A stretch of 64,000 bases of DNA from Dendrophyllia cribrosa (lineage: Eukaryota; Cnidaria; Anthozoa; Scleractinia; Dendrophylliidae): NCBI GenBank assembly GCA_024195265.1, contig JAJLRJ010000006.1, positions 19,228,851 to 19,292,850 of the forward strand, given 5' to 3'. Made by a program: the position numbers and the translations under genes. The notes below the pieces were generated by a model that saw nothing but the letters and a program-made list of their open reading frames with translations, was not told the DNA's origin and searched no databases. This document shows, piece by piece, positions 1-11,200 of this stretch (positions are counted from its first letter, which is position 1; each line of letters starts with the position of its first letter).

Positions 1-1
1 C

Positions 2-3000
2 GCTAAGATGTGCTTCCTGATCCAAGTCGTGAACCCCTCCCCAAAGGATGTATGGCGAAAGCCTCGAACACGCCTTGGAACGGTACGTGGTGCAGCAAAG
101 GTGAACAGTGGAGATCAGCTGGAGTTTGATGTGCGCAGCAACGAGGTGATAGTGTCCTGCCTTCTGGGAGCAGAGGACCAGAAGCCTTCCTGATCACCGG
201 AGCCTGGAAAACCTGCAACCCCCCAGAGCAAGCAAGATCTCCCTGCTGAAATAAACCTGACAGATTTCCCCGGGACCCCAGCTGAAAAGCAAGAGGCGTT
301 GCGAATCTTCACCACTTATGCAGATGTGTTTGCTCGTGAAGGAGATAGCCTTGGAAGAACCACCACCATTCAGCACAAGATACCAACATCTGATGACATC
401 CCTGTGAATCAGCGTCACAGACGGATCCCTCCAAACCAGCTGGCTGAGGTGAAGGAGCATTTACAAGATCTGTTAGATAAGGGTGTTATCAAGCTAAGCC
501 AGAGCAACCATGCATCCCCAATTGTACTTGTCCGGAAGAAAAGTGGTGCGCTGCGCATGTGCGTGGACTATCCTCAGCTCAATTCCAAAGTCAAGCGTGA
601 TGCTTACCCTCTTCTTAGGATAGATGAGAGCCTGGATGTCTTAGGAGGTGCCAAGTACTTCTCCACCATTGATCTGGCCTCCGCCTACAACCAGGTAGAA
701 GTTGACCCCGCAGACCGGCACAAGACAGCTTTCACCACGCCCTTTGGACTGTTCGAGTACAACCGAATGCCGTTCGGTCTCGGAGGTGCCCCTGCCACCT
801 TTCAGCGTGTTATGCAGACCATTTTCAGTGATGAGTTACTGGAAGTTCTGATTGTCTATCTGGACGACATCATTGTCTTCAGTCAAGACATCAAGACCCA
901 ACTGCAGCGCCTGGAGATGGTGTTCCGTAGGCTGCGATAGCATGGACTGAAGATCGAGGCTAAGAAATGTCAGTTCTTCCGGCCGAAGGTGACGTACCTT
1001 GGACATGTAGTGTCTGCTGACGGTGTCGCCACCGACCCTGTTAAGACAGAAGTAGTAACAAACTGGCCACAACCCAGAACCCTCAAAGACCTGAGATCCT
1101 TCCTTGGCTTCGCCTCATACTACCGAAGATTTGTCCCACACTTTGCGCAACTGGCAAGACCCCTACACGAGTTGGTCTCCAAGCTGTACGAAGGTGGCAA
1201 GCATGGGAAGCAGAGAAGCAAGTCTGTTGGAGGTGATTGGAACCAGGAGTGCCAGAAAGCATTCGATAGCCTTAAACAAGCTCTGACCAGCCCACCAGTG
1301 TTAGCTTACCCTATCTACACAAAGCCTTTCATTGTCGAAGTAGATGCCTCTAATGATGGTCTAGGAGCGGTGGTGTCGCAGGAACAAGATGGTAGAATCA
1401 GGCCAATAGCCTACGCTAGTCGTGCCGTCAGAGGAGCTGAGAGGAAAATGGAGAACTACTCTTCCAGAAAATTGGAACTCCTAGCTCTCAAGTGGGCCGT
1501 ATCAGAAAAGTTCCGTGAGTACCTGATCTCCTCCACCTTTACAGTAATGACCGACAATAACCCTCTCACATACCTGCAGTTGAAGAGTAAGCTTAAGGCC
1601 GTTGAGCAGCGATGGGTGTCCGAACTAGCTAACTTCAATTTCAACATAAAGTGCCGTGCTGGAAAGCAGAATGCCAATGCTGACGCACTCAGCCGCCTCG
1701 ACCGGCCGGAAAATGAAGAGTGTGACATTGACCAAGTAGAAGTAATTCTGGCTTCATCCCTTAGCACTACTGCCGTACCTGAATCTGTAAGGGAGCAACT
1801 ACTCCAGTCAGCAGTGTTCCTGGCAGAGAACCCTACCGCAGCAGTTGAGCAGTTAACAGTAGACCCTCCCCAAACGTACAGCACAGGCCCATTACCTTCC
1901 TGGAATTTAAAGCAGTTGGCCAGATTGCAGAATGCAGATACCACCGTAAAGCGTATGATCCATTACCGCACCATTGGTTGCAAGCCCTCACCACGTGAGA
2001 GAAGAGCTGAGTCTCGTGAGGCGAAACAACTTCTTAACCAGTGGGACCGTATCATAGAGAAGAAGGGCGTACTCTACCGCAGCAACTCTGACAACCATGG
2101 CAACCAGCACCTGCAGCTAATCCTGCCTGACAGTATCCGTGGGGAGTTCCTCAATCGTGTTCATGACCAGTGTGGTCATCAGGGACTAGAGCGAACAGAA
2201 CAGTTGGTTCGTGAACGCTGCTGGTGGCCTGGACTGCACAACCACGTCAAACAGTACCTGTCGGAATGCGAGCGTTGCGTCGTAGCAAAGGGACCCTACC
2301 TGCCTGTCAAGACACCAATGACGAGTATCGTCGCTACAAAGCCCCTGGAAGTACTAGCCATGGACTTCACCCAGCTTGAGCCTGCATCAGATGGCAGAGA
2401 AAATGTCCTGGTACTTACTGATGTATTTACCAAGTTCACTGTCGCAGTATCAACCAGAGACCAGCGAGCGAGCACCGTCGTCAAAACCTTAGTTCGTGAC
2501 TGGTTCCTGGTGTATGGTGTCCCCAAGCGGATCCACTCTGATCAGGGCAGATGTTTCGAAGCAGAAGTTGTGCAAGAGCTTTGTCAGATGTATGATATCA
2601 AGAAGTCTAGAAGCACACCCTACCATCCCCAAGGAAACGGCCAATGTGAACGCTTTAACCGTACCCTGCATGACCTCCTACGTAGCCTTCCAGCTGAGAA
2701 GAAGAGGAAGTGGCCTGAGCACCTTAAGGAACTGTGTTATGCATACAATGCAACACCACATTTCTCCACAGGTTACTCTCCTCATTACCTCTTATTTGCA
2801 ACCGATCCAAGGCTACCTGTTGATCTTTTGCCTCCCTCTGACCAAGATGACCCACCAACTGATAATGGAGAATGGCTAACCCAGCATCAGAATCGCTTAC
2901 GTGATGCTCACCAGCAAGCTCAGAGAAAACTGAGGGCTGAAGCTAACTTCCGGAAACAGCAGTTTGATCGCCGCCGACAAGTAAAGCCTGACGAGATTCC

Positions 3001-3430
3001 CATTGGAGAGAGAGTTTTCACCCGAAGCCACCCACAGGGGAGAGCTAAGATCCAAGACAGATGGAACTCTAAGGTCTACAAGGTTGTTAATCGTCGTGAC
3101 AATGTTTACGAAATTGAACCAGCTGATGGTCATGGCCCAAGCAGAACTGTCAACCGCTCAGAACTTCAAGTGTGCCCCAAACCAAGGCCCCTACAGGTGC
3201 AACCCCCTAATCACAGACGCAGCCGAGTACCCTTGCGAAGAGTCCCCTCTGAAACCTCTGATGACTCCTCAGACGATGCTGACGATATTGAGATTGCATT
3301 TGATGCCCCACAAGTGCCCGTACCATTACCAGTCGCAGAGCCAGACGGACCAATACTGCGTCGTTCTGCCAGGCTTAACAAAGGACAACATAGCAACCCT
3401 TATAATCAGCCTAGGGCTTCATTTAAGTAA
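2..3430 (+). pseudogene. pol: Gypsy pol polyprotein (RT-RNase H-integrase), two in-frame stops
   Basis: One reading frame runs from the window edge to TAA at 3428-3430, broken only by TGA at 191-193 and TAG at 938-940. No frameshift is needed. The RT domain shows FSTIDLASAYNQV, FGL.EYNRMPFGL and the catalytic YLDD box (856-867). The TAG falls just after the RT palm. RNase H follows (VEVDASNDGLGAVV, YSSRKLELLALKWA, TDNNPLTYL). Integrase has an HHCC zinc-binding region (HDQCGHQG, later CERCVVAKG), DDE-core pieces (AMDFTQ, HSDQGRCFE, NGQCERFNR) and a C-terminal chromatin/DNA-binding tail rich in Arg and acidic runs. Few lesions suggest a fairly young but disabled copy. Host function is not implied. 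The longest open stretch is 989-3430. Confidence 0.92.
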
Positions 3431-3490
3431 TTTTTATGTTTAGTTTTATAGTTTTATTGATTTTGTTTAGCTCGCATGAGGACATGGCAA

Positions 3491-3507
3491 GCAAAAGCAG
3501 GGAGGAG
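3491..3507 (+). other. Polypurine tract of the Gypsy element
   Basis: A purine-rich run (GCAAAAGCAGGGAGGAG) lies directly before the TG that opens the LTR, where plus-strand DNA synthesis is primed in LTR retroelements. Confidence 0.75.
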
Positions 3508-4045
3508 TGTGACCAGGTCACATTTTGTCTTGTTTAGTTTTCATTCAAATTATTCCAAATTACTCCCAAGGATTCTTGTTAGTCGTTATTCAGTTATTTT
3601 CCTAAATTACTAAGTGTCCTTTCACACCTTGTTTTGCTATCATTTTGTTATATTATTCCCACACATTTCTTGTACCTAATTCCCGTTGTGTAGGAGTAGT
3701 AAACACTTAGTTCCCTTAGGTAAATCCTGTATTTGTGGGCTACAAATTCACTCTCTAACCTTATTTGGTTTAGAGTTAAGTTTATAGTTTCCTGAAATAT
3801 ATTATAAATTGGCTACCTTTGCTCAGTGGATTTAGTTGGTTTAGTTGGTTAGTCTGTGCAACAACAACAAGAGCAAGTTCAGTTCTCAAGCAGACGTCCT
3901 AAGTTCAGATGCTTAATTCTCAATAACCCTTGTGTTACTCGTTCCCGTTTTGTATTATTTTGCTTGTTTGTGGATTTGTAATAAACTCGTAAATCTTACA
4001 CTCGAATCTGTGGTTTCTCTCGTCGACCGTTTTGGCCGTCTTACA
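3508..4045 (+). repeat. 3' LTR of the Gypsy element
   Basis: This 538-bp segment starts TGTGACC after the polypurine tract and ends CTTACA. An AATAAA poly(A) signal lies at 3980-3985. An AT-rich TATA-like stretch lies near 3798-3808. Boundaries are inferred from the TG...CA rule because no second LTR is available. Confidence 0.7.
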
Positions 4046-4066
4046 ATTGGAGCCAGCGAATATGCG
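4046..4066 (+). other. Possible primer-binding-site-like sequence after the LTR
   Basis: The bases right after the LTR start ATTGGAGCCAGCG. In many Gypsy elements TTGG/TGG just inside the 5' LTR is the tRNA primer site, so this LTR may also have served as a 5' LTR. It could equally be chance flanking DNA. Confidence 0.3.
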
Positions 4067-4249
4067 AATTAATTAACGTGAATTAATTTCGCTTTTCCTT
4101 GCAAATTGAAATTTTGTTACACCTAATTGCAATAGGTGGTTTTCATGTTACGTCATCGCCGCCATGCTGGTGGACATAAACAATAGTTCTCTCATTAGCT
4201 CCTTTTGTTCGTCCACCAGCATTTGTTTGTTTCAATATTGTTATCTATT

Positions 4250-4492
4250 GCCCCATTCACACCAACGGTTAAACATGTTTAAATGTTGTTTAGTTTAACT
4301 ACGTTTTAGCCTCTATCTTGAACGTTTTGAAATGTATTTGACTCAAACTACCTGGAATGGTAATAAAGTCAATAAAGTTTCTTTTAGTAAAGATTTCACT
4401 CCAAATATTACGGGAGGTTAGGAGGTATTTTTCTAAACCTGTTTTAAACTAAACAACATTTAAACATGTTTAAGCGTTGGTGTGAATGGGGT
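4250..4492. mobile_element. MITE family M1, uninterrupted copy (243 bp)
   Basis: The terminal inverted repeat begins GCCCCATTCACACCAACG and extends about 45 bp through TTTAAATGTTGTTTAGTTT, mirrored at the right end. There is no coding capacity. The same element recurs at 49267-50316, where another element splits it. The superfamily is not determined because the flanks give no clear duplication. Confidence 0.85.
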
Positions 4493-5124
4493 ATAAGTCT
4501 CTAGAGATTGGTTGCAAACCACCTATAACGTTGTTATAAAAAATGACTCGCGGCTTCTGCGTATCAAAGACCGGCCGAGGCCCTCAAAGCATTGCGCTAG
4601 TTTCTAAAGAATGTGTAAATCGACCAATGACAGTCCAGCTACGGACACGAGGCATTGTTGCTTTAGCGTCTGTTTTACGAGAACGAACTCACTGTAGTCT
4701 GTAAGCTGTAGTCGTAGAAAGCAGATCAAGATTAAACACTGACTAAAACTTTGGTTCCATCTCTGTGTACGTGGGCCCAAGCAAGCGAGTACCCCAACAG
4801 CACAAAAAGCACCGTAACAACGAGGTTATGGTTTATTGCCTCATAGTATTGTCTATTGATTAAAGTTAATTTTAATATATCGAAATTGGGCTATTGTGGT
4901 TAATTCATTGGTAATAGCAGCACATGATTTACTAAATGTGGCTTAATTCAGCCTTTTGCAGTTCAGAGAACTGAATTACAAGCTAATCACAATTTGTTTG
5001 GTAAATAATAAAATGTTTGGTAATAAAGCTACTTATGCATATTTCGGTTATCGTCTTATTTGATCGTTGCACTTTGTACATAAATGCATGCAGATAAGAA
5101 TTAAGGTGTCACCCGCGATCTTAA
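4493..5124. other. Intergenic, no gene recognised
   Basis: AT-rich sequence with only short spurious frames. No RNA gene or clear repeat boundary was seen. Confidence 0.5.
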
Positions 5125-5580
5125 AGTGCCTATCACCCCATAGAGAGATATTTTCAGAATCAACTCTATGTGCATTGAATAGTTGAATGGCAGAATATTT
5201 CTTGTTTTGAACGTCGCGTTTGTGAGTATAGAGATTTGAATTTACAAAATGCTAATTAGATGACGTCAACCCAGGAATTTGTCTTTATTTCTACGCCAAT
5301 TTACAATACGTACTTTAAAGCTTGAGGATAATGAATTTGATAAATACTAAAAATAAACTGTGGATAGTCAATTGATTCGTAAAAAATATTACTTGGAGGT
5401 GAAAATAAGTAGTTGTATAATAAATGATTCCCGGGTTGACCTCATCTAATTAGCATTTTGTAAATTCAAATCTCTATAACTCACTAACACGACGTTCAAA
5501 ACAAGAAATATTTTACCATTCAACTATTCAATGTACATAGAGTTGATTTTGAAAATAACTTTCTAGGGGTGATAGGCACT
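5125..5580. mobile_element. Foldback MITE with ~150-bp arms
   Basis: The left arm (about 5125-5272) and right arm (about 5430-5580) are inverted copies, starting AGTGCCTATCACCCC and ending GGGGTGATAGGCACT. The arms share an internal run over TCTAATTAGCATTTTG. The left flank is TTAA and the right flank ATAA, so a TTAA duplication with one change is possible. No protein is encoded. Confidence 0.85.
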
Positions 5581-5820
5581 ATAAAAATGTCAAGGATTTT
5601 CATGGCGACTAGAATTTCCCTTTCTACATTGTATGTCATCAGAAAGTACTAAGCAGTGTTACTTAAAGGTCTTTTTTAGTACAGATCTACAGTCACTGTC
5701 TTTCGGTTACACTTTTGTAAACAAGCGTCTGTTAAAAAGACGTAAAAATATTAAACAATTTTTAATTAGTTATTGTCGGTTGCTGGGTTTATTTGACTCG
5801 GGGAACGTTCTTAAGTTTGC

Positions 5821-6418
5821 AGGGGCACCCAACGAACAATCTTTGGCAAAATGCGTTATTTTACTCAAATATATTAAAATAATTGATATAAAAGCATTTC
5901 CAGGTGTTCTTCTAGGTTGCTGGTAAAAATATATCTGTTCCTTTTTCCCAGCATAACACATTAAGCAATTCCCAGGCAGCAGGATAAAAAAGCGTCTTCA
6001 GCCAGCAATTAAAAAAAATGAATAAACAAAAACAAAAAATAAGGATAAGTTACAAAACGGGACTTGGAAACAATAATGGCAAACTATTTGAAGCTTTTTC
6101 GTTTATTGTTTTGAACATGTACTGCCGTCTCGAACTTAATCCTGTTTGGCTGTCTCTTAGCACTGCTTAAATTTGTTACTACGAAGCTGAACTCTTTTAA
6201 GCATCAAACTGACCAACATCAAACTTCTCCTCACATAAATAATCAGTCTCTTTTCGATCTGCTCAAGATAACCAGCACAGCTTATTCTTGCGAATCCTTT
6301 CTCAAGTCAACCAGCGCAAAAATGGTAATTAAAAAAATATAAACATAATATTTTGCCAGCCGGCAAGAATTCCGCTGGAGAACAGATAAAGTGAGGAACA
6401 GATTCGTTGGGTGCCCCT
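5821..6418. mobile_element. hAT-like non-autonomous element
   Basis: The ends are AGGGGCACCCAACGAA and TTCGTTGGGTGCCCCT. The 8-bp flanks AAGTTTGC and GAGTTTGG match at 6 of 8 positions, fitting a degraded hAT 8-bp duplication. A lone matching terminus occurs at 55626-55643. No transposase is present. Confidence 0.7.
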
Positions 6419-6683
6419 GAGTTTGGCTAATTTAAGTACTATGTACGCGCCTTTTAAGCAGCTGGTCTGGATCGACTCTCGCCTTACTCGTCCTTACTCT
6501 CGCCTTACTTGTCCTTTGGAGCTATCTTTTTCGTGAGTTGATTTGTTCGTTTCATTTTTTGTTATTTCATCCTCAAACATCTACCAGCAAAGAACACGTT
6601 TTTTTCTCTCTCGGGGTAACCTTAAGGCTCCCTGGGGTCTTCCGAACACGTAAAATTCTGTAATGCCAAGTATAGTACCCTGG
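6419..6683. other. Intergenic, no gene recognised
   Basis: Contains a short direct repeat of CTCGCCTTACT near 6478-6510 and nothing else recognisable. Confidence 0.4.
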
Positions 6684-7999
6684 GGCCGTATTCACGAAAG
6701 CATCCGACATATAACTTAGGAGATTACTGGTATTCACGATCACCGCGGTGGAGATATAAGTTTGCGTGTACGTCCGAGGGTTAAGACACTCAGGTAAATT
6801 AAGGCACGGCTCGCCAGTTATTTCGCCCAAAAAGTGAGGGGGTGGTCTATCTTCTGAGGCTTTATTTGTAACAGCGTAAAACTTTGGAAGGCTAATAAGT
6901 TTGCAATTATTGTCATTGTGACATGCAAATGTTATGCAAATTAGGTCACGTGACTTATTGCGGCCAAAAAGTCTTTAAAAATCTTTAAGCAAAGATGGCA
7001 CCAGTTTATACCAATAGTCATCTATTTTTACTGCTTTTAAATGGTTTCCAAAGTAAGCAACAAAGGATCTGTGGCCGGACCTTTTGAAATATTTTATTAA
7101 TTTTGAAATTGAACGACATTTTTTACTAGTGCCCAGTCCCCTCAAAACAAGTAATTTAAATTTTCAGGCTTTTATTTTGATTATCTTAAAAAGTCCGGGC
7201 ACAGAAATGATGCACCTAATGGGCAGAACATTATAATCCCAAAGGCAGCTTCTGGAGAATAAGCAAAACTGGTGCCATTTTGCTTAAAATAATTTTGAAC
7301 TAAAAATATCCCTGTCTGGTCACGTGACTTAATTTGCATACGTCATGGATGTCAATATGACAACTTTGTCAAACATATTAATCTGTCAAAGTTTTACGTT
7401 TGTATACTTAATCCTCAGAAGATAGACCACCCCCTCACTTTTTAGGCGAAATAAGTGGCGGCCTATGCCTTAATTTTCTTGAGCATGTCTCAACTGGTAT
7501 TCACGAAGTCCGCCTAACTTAAAATATGTATTAAATTTTCTCCTAAATTTAGGAGGTCAATATTGACCTCCTAACTTATTAAGACTTGTCTTGACGGGGC
7601 TAAATTCGATTGTTGACGAGTTCTACGTCGATTTTCAGCATTAAAAATTTTCCCGGGTCAGTAATGTAAAACACACGGTCGGTTACACCTAGGCTTGCAG
7701 AGTTATATTTCCGTTTTCCGTGAAAATTAAACCCTTGTACGACAAATATCGAAGTGGACCCTAAACGATGATAGATTTGTATGTTGCTTTCGCAGCTGAC
7801 CATGAACAACAATTTACACAAGGCAAAATATTCATTCATGTAATTTTCATAAATTACTATTCATAAGAGCACGCCATAAAAACCATTTCTGATTGGTTTA
7901 CTTTTACTAATCGATAACTGCCCGCGACCACTAAACTTAGGAGACTGCTAAGTTACGCCTAACTTAGGATGGTCATAAGAAATCGTTCGTGAATAGCAC
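6684..7999. mobile_element. Outer inverted-repeat element holding a second element
   Basis: CGTATTCACGAA at the left and TTCGTGAATAGC at the right are inverted. Related CTAACTTAGGA sequences lie near both ends, and a further TATTCACGAAG lies at 7498-7508. The pattern fits a diverged MITE into which the 6818-7455 element inserted. The exact ends are uncertain. Confidence 0.5.
6818..7455. mobile_element. MITE with TIR TTATTTCGCC...
   Basis: Left arm TTATTTCGCC plus AGTGAGGGGGTGGTCTATCT is mirrored at 7425-7455. Similarity continues inward to GGTCACGTGACTTA at 6944-6957 and 7319-7332, giving arms of roughly 140 bp. Non-coding. Confidence 0.8.
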
Positions 8000-8040
8000 T
8001 TATGACATATTTTTGCAAGCCCAAAAATTTTTCTCCTGGT

Positions 8041-8266
8041 CCCGGTTGTTCACTATCCAGTGGATAACTATTAACAAAATCCTACGAAAATGATGCGTTT
8101 TAACTCATTTATTCCTGTCAACAATTACAATTTTCGCGCGCAAATTGCTGGGAGGTGAATAGCACTTGCTATTCCGAGTTTCAGTAGCCAATCAGAGCGC
8201 GCCAACAATGCTATCCACTGTTTCAGTATATACTAAATAGCTTTATCCACCTTTTGAACAACCGGG
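8041..8266. mobile_element. Short MITE, TIR CCCGGTTGTTC
   Basis: CCCGGTTGTTC at the left and GAACAACCGGG at the right bound ~226 bp with inner inverted GTGGATAA/TTATCCAC boxes. It abuts the start of the satellite. Confidence 0.7.
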
Positions 8267-8276
8267 CCCTGGTGTT

Positions 8277-11200
8277 GGTATATGATGTCTAGTGACGTTT
8301 GTAGATGTCTAGTGATAGTAGATGATGTCTAGTTACGTTAGATTATGTCTAGTGATGGTAGGTGGTATCTAGTGATGGTAGGTGATATCTAGTGATGGTA
8401 GAAGATGTCTAGTGATGCTGGATGATGTCTAGTTACGTTAGATGATGCCTAGTGATGCTGTATGATGCCTAGTGATGTTGGATGATGTCTATTTACGTTA
8501 GATGATGCCTAGTGAGGCTGTATTATGCCTAGTGATGTTGGATAATGTCTAGTGATGTTAGATGATGTCTAGTTACGTTAGATGATGTCTAGTGATGCTG
8601 TATGATGCCTAGTGATGTTGGATGATGTCTAGTTACGTTAGATGATGCCTAGTGATGCTGTATTATGCCTAGTGATGTTGGATAATGTCTAGTGATGTTA
8701 GATGATGTCTAGTTACGTTAGATGATGTCTAGTGATGCTGTATGATGCCTAGTGATGTTGGATGATGTCTAGTTACGTTAGATGATGCCTAGTGATGCTG
8801 TATGATGTCTAGTGATGTTGGATGATGTCTAGTTACGTTAGATGATGCCTAGTGATGCTGTATGATGCCTAGTGATGTTGGATGATGTCTAGTTACGTTA
8901 GATGATGCCTAGTGATGCTGTATGATGCCTAGTGATGTTGGATGATGTCTAGTTACGTTAGATGATGCCTAGTGATGCTGTATGATGCCTAGTGATGTTG
9001 GATGATGTCTAGTTACGTTAGATGATGCCTAGTCATGCTGTATGATGCCTAATGATGTTGGATGATGTCTAGTTACGTTAGATGATGCCTAGTGATGCTG
9101 TATGATGCCTAGTGATGTTGGATGATGTCTAGTTACGTTAGATGATGCCTAGTGATGCTGTATTATGCCTAGTGATGTTGGATAATGTCTAGTTATGTTA
9201 GATGATGCCTAGTGATGCTGTATGATGCCTAGTGATGTTGGATGATGTCTAGTTACGTTAGATGATGCCTAGTGATGCTGTATGATGCCTAGTGATGTTG
9301 GATGATGTCTAGTTACGTTAGATGATGCCTAATGATGCTGTATGATGCCTAGTGATGTTGGATGATGTCTAGTTACGTTAGATGATGCCTAGTGATGCTG
9401 TATGATGCCTAGTGATGTTGGATGATGTCTAGCTACGTTAGATGATGCCTAGTGATGCTGTATGATGCCTAGTGATGTTGGATGATGTCTAGTTACGTTA
9501 GATGATGCCTAGTGATGCTGTATGATGCCTAGTGATGTTGGATGATGTCTAGTTACGTTAGATGATGCCTAGTGATGCTGTATGATGCCTAGTGATGTTG
9601 GATGATGTCTAGTTACGTTAGATGATGCCTAGTGATGCTGTATGATGCCTAGTGATGTTGGATGATGTCTAGTTACGTTAGATGATGCTTAGTGATGCTG
9701 TATGATGCCTAGTGATGTTGGATGATGTCTAGTCACGTTAGATGATGCCTAGTGATGCTGTATGATGCCTAGTGATGTTGGATGATGTCTAGTTACGTTA
9801 GATGATGCCTAGTGATGCTGTATGATGCATAGTGATGTTGGATGATGTCTAGTTACGTTAGATGATGCCTAGTGATGCTGTATTATGCCTAGTGATGTTG
9901 GATAATGTCTAGTGATGTTAGATGATGTCTAGTTACGTTAGATGATGCCTAGTGATGCTGTATTATGCCTAGTGATGTTGGATGATGTCTAGTTACGTTA
10001 GATGATGCCTAGTGATGCTGCATGATGCCTAGTGATGTTGGATGATGTCTAGTTACGTTAGATGATGCCTAGTGATGCTGTATGATGTCTAGTTATGTTG
10101 GATGATGTCTAGTTACGTTAGATGATGACTAGTGATGCTGTATGATGCCTAGTGATGTAGGATGATGTCTAGTTACGTTAGATGATGCCTAGTGATGCTG
10201 TATGATGCATAGTGATGTTGGATGATGTCTAGTTACGTTAGATGATGCCTAGTGATGCTGTATGATGTCTAGTGATGTTGGATGATGTCTAGTTACGTTA
10301 GATGATGCCTAGTGATGCTGTATGATGCCTAGTGATGTTGGATGATGTCTAGTTACGTTAGATGATGCCTAGTGATGCTGTATTATGCCTAGTGATGTTG
10401 GATAATGTCTAGTTACGTTAGATGATGCCTAGTGATGCTGTATGATGCCTAGTGATGTTGGATGATGTCTAGTTACGTTAGATGATGCCTAGTGATGCTG
10501 TATGATGCCTAGTGATGTTGGATGATGTCTAGTTACGTTAGATGATGCCTAGTGATACTGTATGATGCATAGTGATGTTGGATGATGTCTAGTTACGTTA
10601 GATGATGCCTAGTGATGCTGTATTATGCCTAGTGATGTTGGATAATGTCTAGTGATGTTAGATGATGTCTAGTTACGTTAGATGATGCCTAGTGATGCTG
10701 TATTATGCCTAGTGATGTTGGATAATGTCTAGTGATGTTAGATGATGTCCAGTTACGTTAGATGATGCCTAGTGATGCTGTATTATGCCTAGTGATGTTG
10801 GATGATGTCTAGTTACGTTAGATGATGCCTAGTGATGCTGTATGATGCCTAGTGATGTTGGATGATGTCTAGTTACGTTAGATGATACCTAGTGATGCTG
10901 TATGATGCCTAGTGATGTTGGATGATGTCTAGTTACGTTAGATGATGCCTAGTGATGCTGTATTATGCCTAGTGATGTTGGATAATGTCTAGTTACGTTA
11001 GATGATGCCTAGTGATGCTGTATGATGCCTAGTGATGTTGGATGATGTCTAGTTACGTTAGATGATGCCTAGTGATACTGTATGATGCATAGTGATGTTG
11101 GATGATGTCTAGTTACGTTAGATGATGCCTAGTGATGCTGTATTATGCCTAGTGATGTTGGATAATGTCTAGTGATGTTAGATGATGTCTAGTTACGTTA

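Larger units (their letters stand above)
1..4045 (+). mobile_element. Gypsy/Metaviridae LTR retrotransposon, 3' part
   Basis: The window opens inside an LTR retrotransposon. Seen in order are the protease-RT linker, reverse transcriptase, RNase H, integrase, a polypurine tract (3491-3507) and one LTR (3508-4045). RT before RNase H before integrase places it in the Gypsy (Metaviridae) lineage. The 5' LTR, gag and protease lie left of the window, so target-site duplication and LTR-LTR divergence cannot be measured here. Confidence 0.93.

Noticed and set aside
3003..3443. 146-codon ORF at the end of the Gypsy pol
   Set aside because: A shadow frame of the integrase C-terminus; the main frame has the conserved motifs.
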